Shown in pieces: positions 62,841 through 64,000 of a stretch of DNA of 64,000 nucleotides. The position numbers and the translations under genes are program-made. Where the stretch lies: assembly GCA_947579665.1 (NCBI GenBank), contig OX388343.1, forward strand, positions 88,578,254 to 88,642,253, read 5' to 3'. Source of the DNA: Sympetrum striolatum. Its lineage: Eukaryota; Arthropoda; Insecta; Odonata; Libellulidae. Positions within the stretch are counted from its first letter, which is position 1, and each line of letters begins with the position of its first letter. The notes below the pieces were generated by a model. The model searched no databases. It was not told the origin of the DNA and saw only the letters and a list, made by a program, of their open reading frames with translations.

Positions 62841-64000
62841 TAGTTTCCCTTTGGCTTGTTTTTATTTACAGCGCGGCTATTTTTACTCATAAAATAATTC
62901 CATGTATGCTTTACTCTAGTTCTTCATTAATACTAGTTTAGGCACCCTTTATTAATTTTCAAAGTAAATTGAACATTTTCCCATATGATTTTAATTAATG
63001 CCACTAAAATTATTTTGTGAAAAAAATTGGAACCACGGAAATAAATTTGGGGAAATCAGTTGATTTCCCCAAATTTTATAATATATCTTTTCTCGTCAGT
63101 AATACGTATAATAGATTTAAACAAAACTACACAGTTCTTTGAAACTTTAATTTAAAACTTTTTATTGCTAATTTGTATTTTTATTTAAATATTATGTACT
63201 TAATTCGAAAGACATTTTAACTTATTTATACAAGGATTTCATTTAAATCTTTGTCACGGCCTTCCCCGATTCCCGGCCAAATATAAATATATATATAAAT
63301 TCAATATAATCGGTAATATCACTGAAACCATTTCAACATAAGCCTAACATTTTGCCAAAAATTATATTTATAAATCCTTTGCTGTTTTATCTGCGTATTT
63401 CTTGAGTAAAAAATGTAGAATCTTTAGTCACCTACTTCGAAAACTGAGGTCTTACTTCGAAATCAAAGAGTTCTATAGTTAGAAAAAGAGTATGCGAACA
63501 GAAATACGAGCGAAGAAGGGCGTCCTTTCTCCAGTATTCTTTATGCGAATACAATAAAGCCGATTAGCAAATTTTTAGAAAAAATAATGTTTTGAAGAAA
63601 TAAGGATGAATCATAGAACCTTAGAATCAAGAATGAAACTGGTTTGTTAAAGTCCAAAGAATAAGAGTGCAGGCAGAAAATAACCATTGAAAACATCTGA
63701 GATTACCGCAGATATAGATAATAATACCGGAAATTAATTGATCGAGAAACTTTGCAGAATGTCTCATAAATAAGAGTAATTATATGTTTCTTTGAAAATT
63801 TATAGAAATAACTCTTATGTAGGATAGAGATATAGAAAAAGAAATAAAAGATGTATGGCAGACAGGAAATATATCATTATCATTAGATGTGGTCTAGGGG
63901 AGAAATGGGAAAATTATGTATAATATAAAATGAGTTGTTGAAAGTAACGAAAGGTACTGAATATTTTTCAAGAATAATGTTAATAGCCTTACAAAAGTGA
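62841..64000. other. AT-rich non-coding stretch
   Basis: No gene was recognised. It contains the 16-bp-arm hairpin annotated separately. Confidence 0.6.
63043..63076. repeat. Perfect hairpin, 16-bp arms, 2-nt loop
   Basis: AAATTTGGGGAAATCA (63043-63058), then GT, then the exact reverse complement (63061-63076). The flanks are not complementary. Confidence 0.9.

Noticed and set aside
1..64000. CRISPR arrays, bacterial operons, rRNA genes and endogenous viral genes
   Set aside because: There are no regularly spaced direct repeats, ribosome-binding-site-linked gene runs, rRNA motifs or viral protein blocks that I could recognise.

Overview
The window is eukaryotic nuclear DNA, most likely from an arthropod and probably an insect. 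It is AT-rich, roughly one third G+C by eye. CpG is not depleted. It carries several decayed tRNA-derived elements, two Tc1/mariner-type elements, a MITE and long simple repeats. I cannot place it to genus. No protein-coding gene of the host was recognised, and there is no CRISPR array, bacterial operon or rRNA. The reading frames present are short, unrelated to any family I know, and sit in GC-richer patches where open frames are expected by chance. The stretch looks like intergenic DNA or the inside of a very large intron.

Layout. AT-rich filler alternates with about fifteen GC-enriched islands of 0.3-1 kb, near 0.6-0.9, 4.35-4.85, 9.1-9.7, 11.15-11.5, 12.6-13.5, 16.0-16.95, 18.3-19.05, 24.3-24.85, 26.85-27.55, 33.0-33.5, 38.5-38.95, 41.8-42.3, 50.6-51.1, 53.65-54.05, 54.9-55.3, 57.4-57.75 and 62.3-62.8 kb. 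They have no recognised gene and could be regulatory elements. tRNA-like or SINE remnants lie near 0.35, 7.5, 13.87, 19.3, 19.7, 35.86 (a well-folded Ala-CGC tRNA), 41.66, 54.5 and 55.5 kb.

Mobile DNA. At 57952-58462 is an internally deleted mariner-like element with TA duplications and a broken transposase tail on the minus strand. At 40323-40391 is a 69-bp Tc1-type miniature made of little more than its two terminal repeats. At 27038-27240 is a 203-bp MITE with terminal repeats of about 65 bp flanked by ACTAG. At 58992-59997 is a 1.0-kb element of unknown family with 14-bp terminal inverted repeats, a TG microsatellite and two tandem 317-318-bp units, each with a strong hairpin.

Other structure. 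Four perfect hairpins have arms of 16-30 bp (3708, 12582, 21996, 63043), far longer than chance allows. There are also a 22-bp palindrome (7946), a diverged pair of 105-bp repeats (22366 and 23214), a G-quadruplex-prone purine tract (838-901), and possible retroelement tails near 41.5, 48.8 and 51.8 kb. I see no evidence for a novel multi-gene system. The most unusual items are the 59-kb element, the perfect hairpins and the 69-bp Tc1 miniature.
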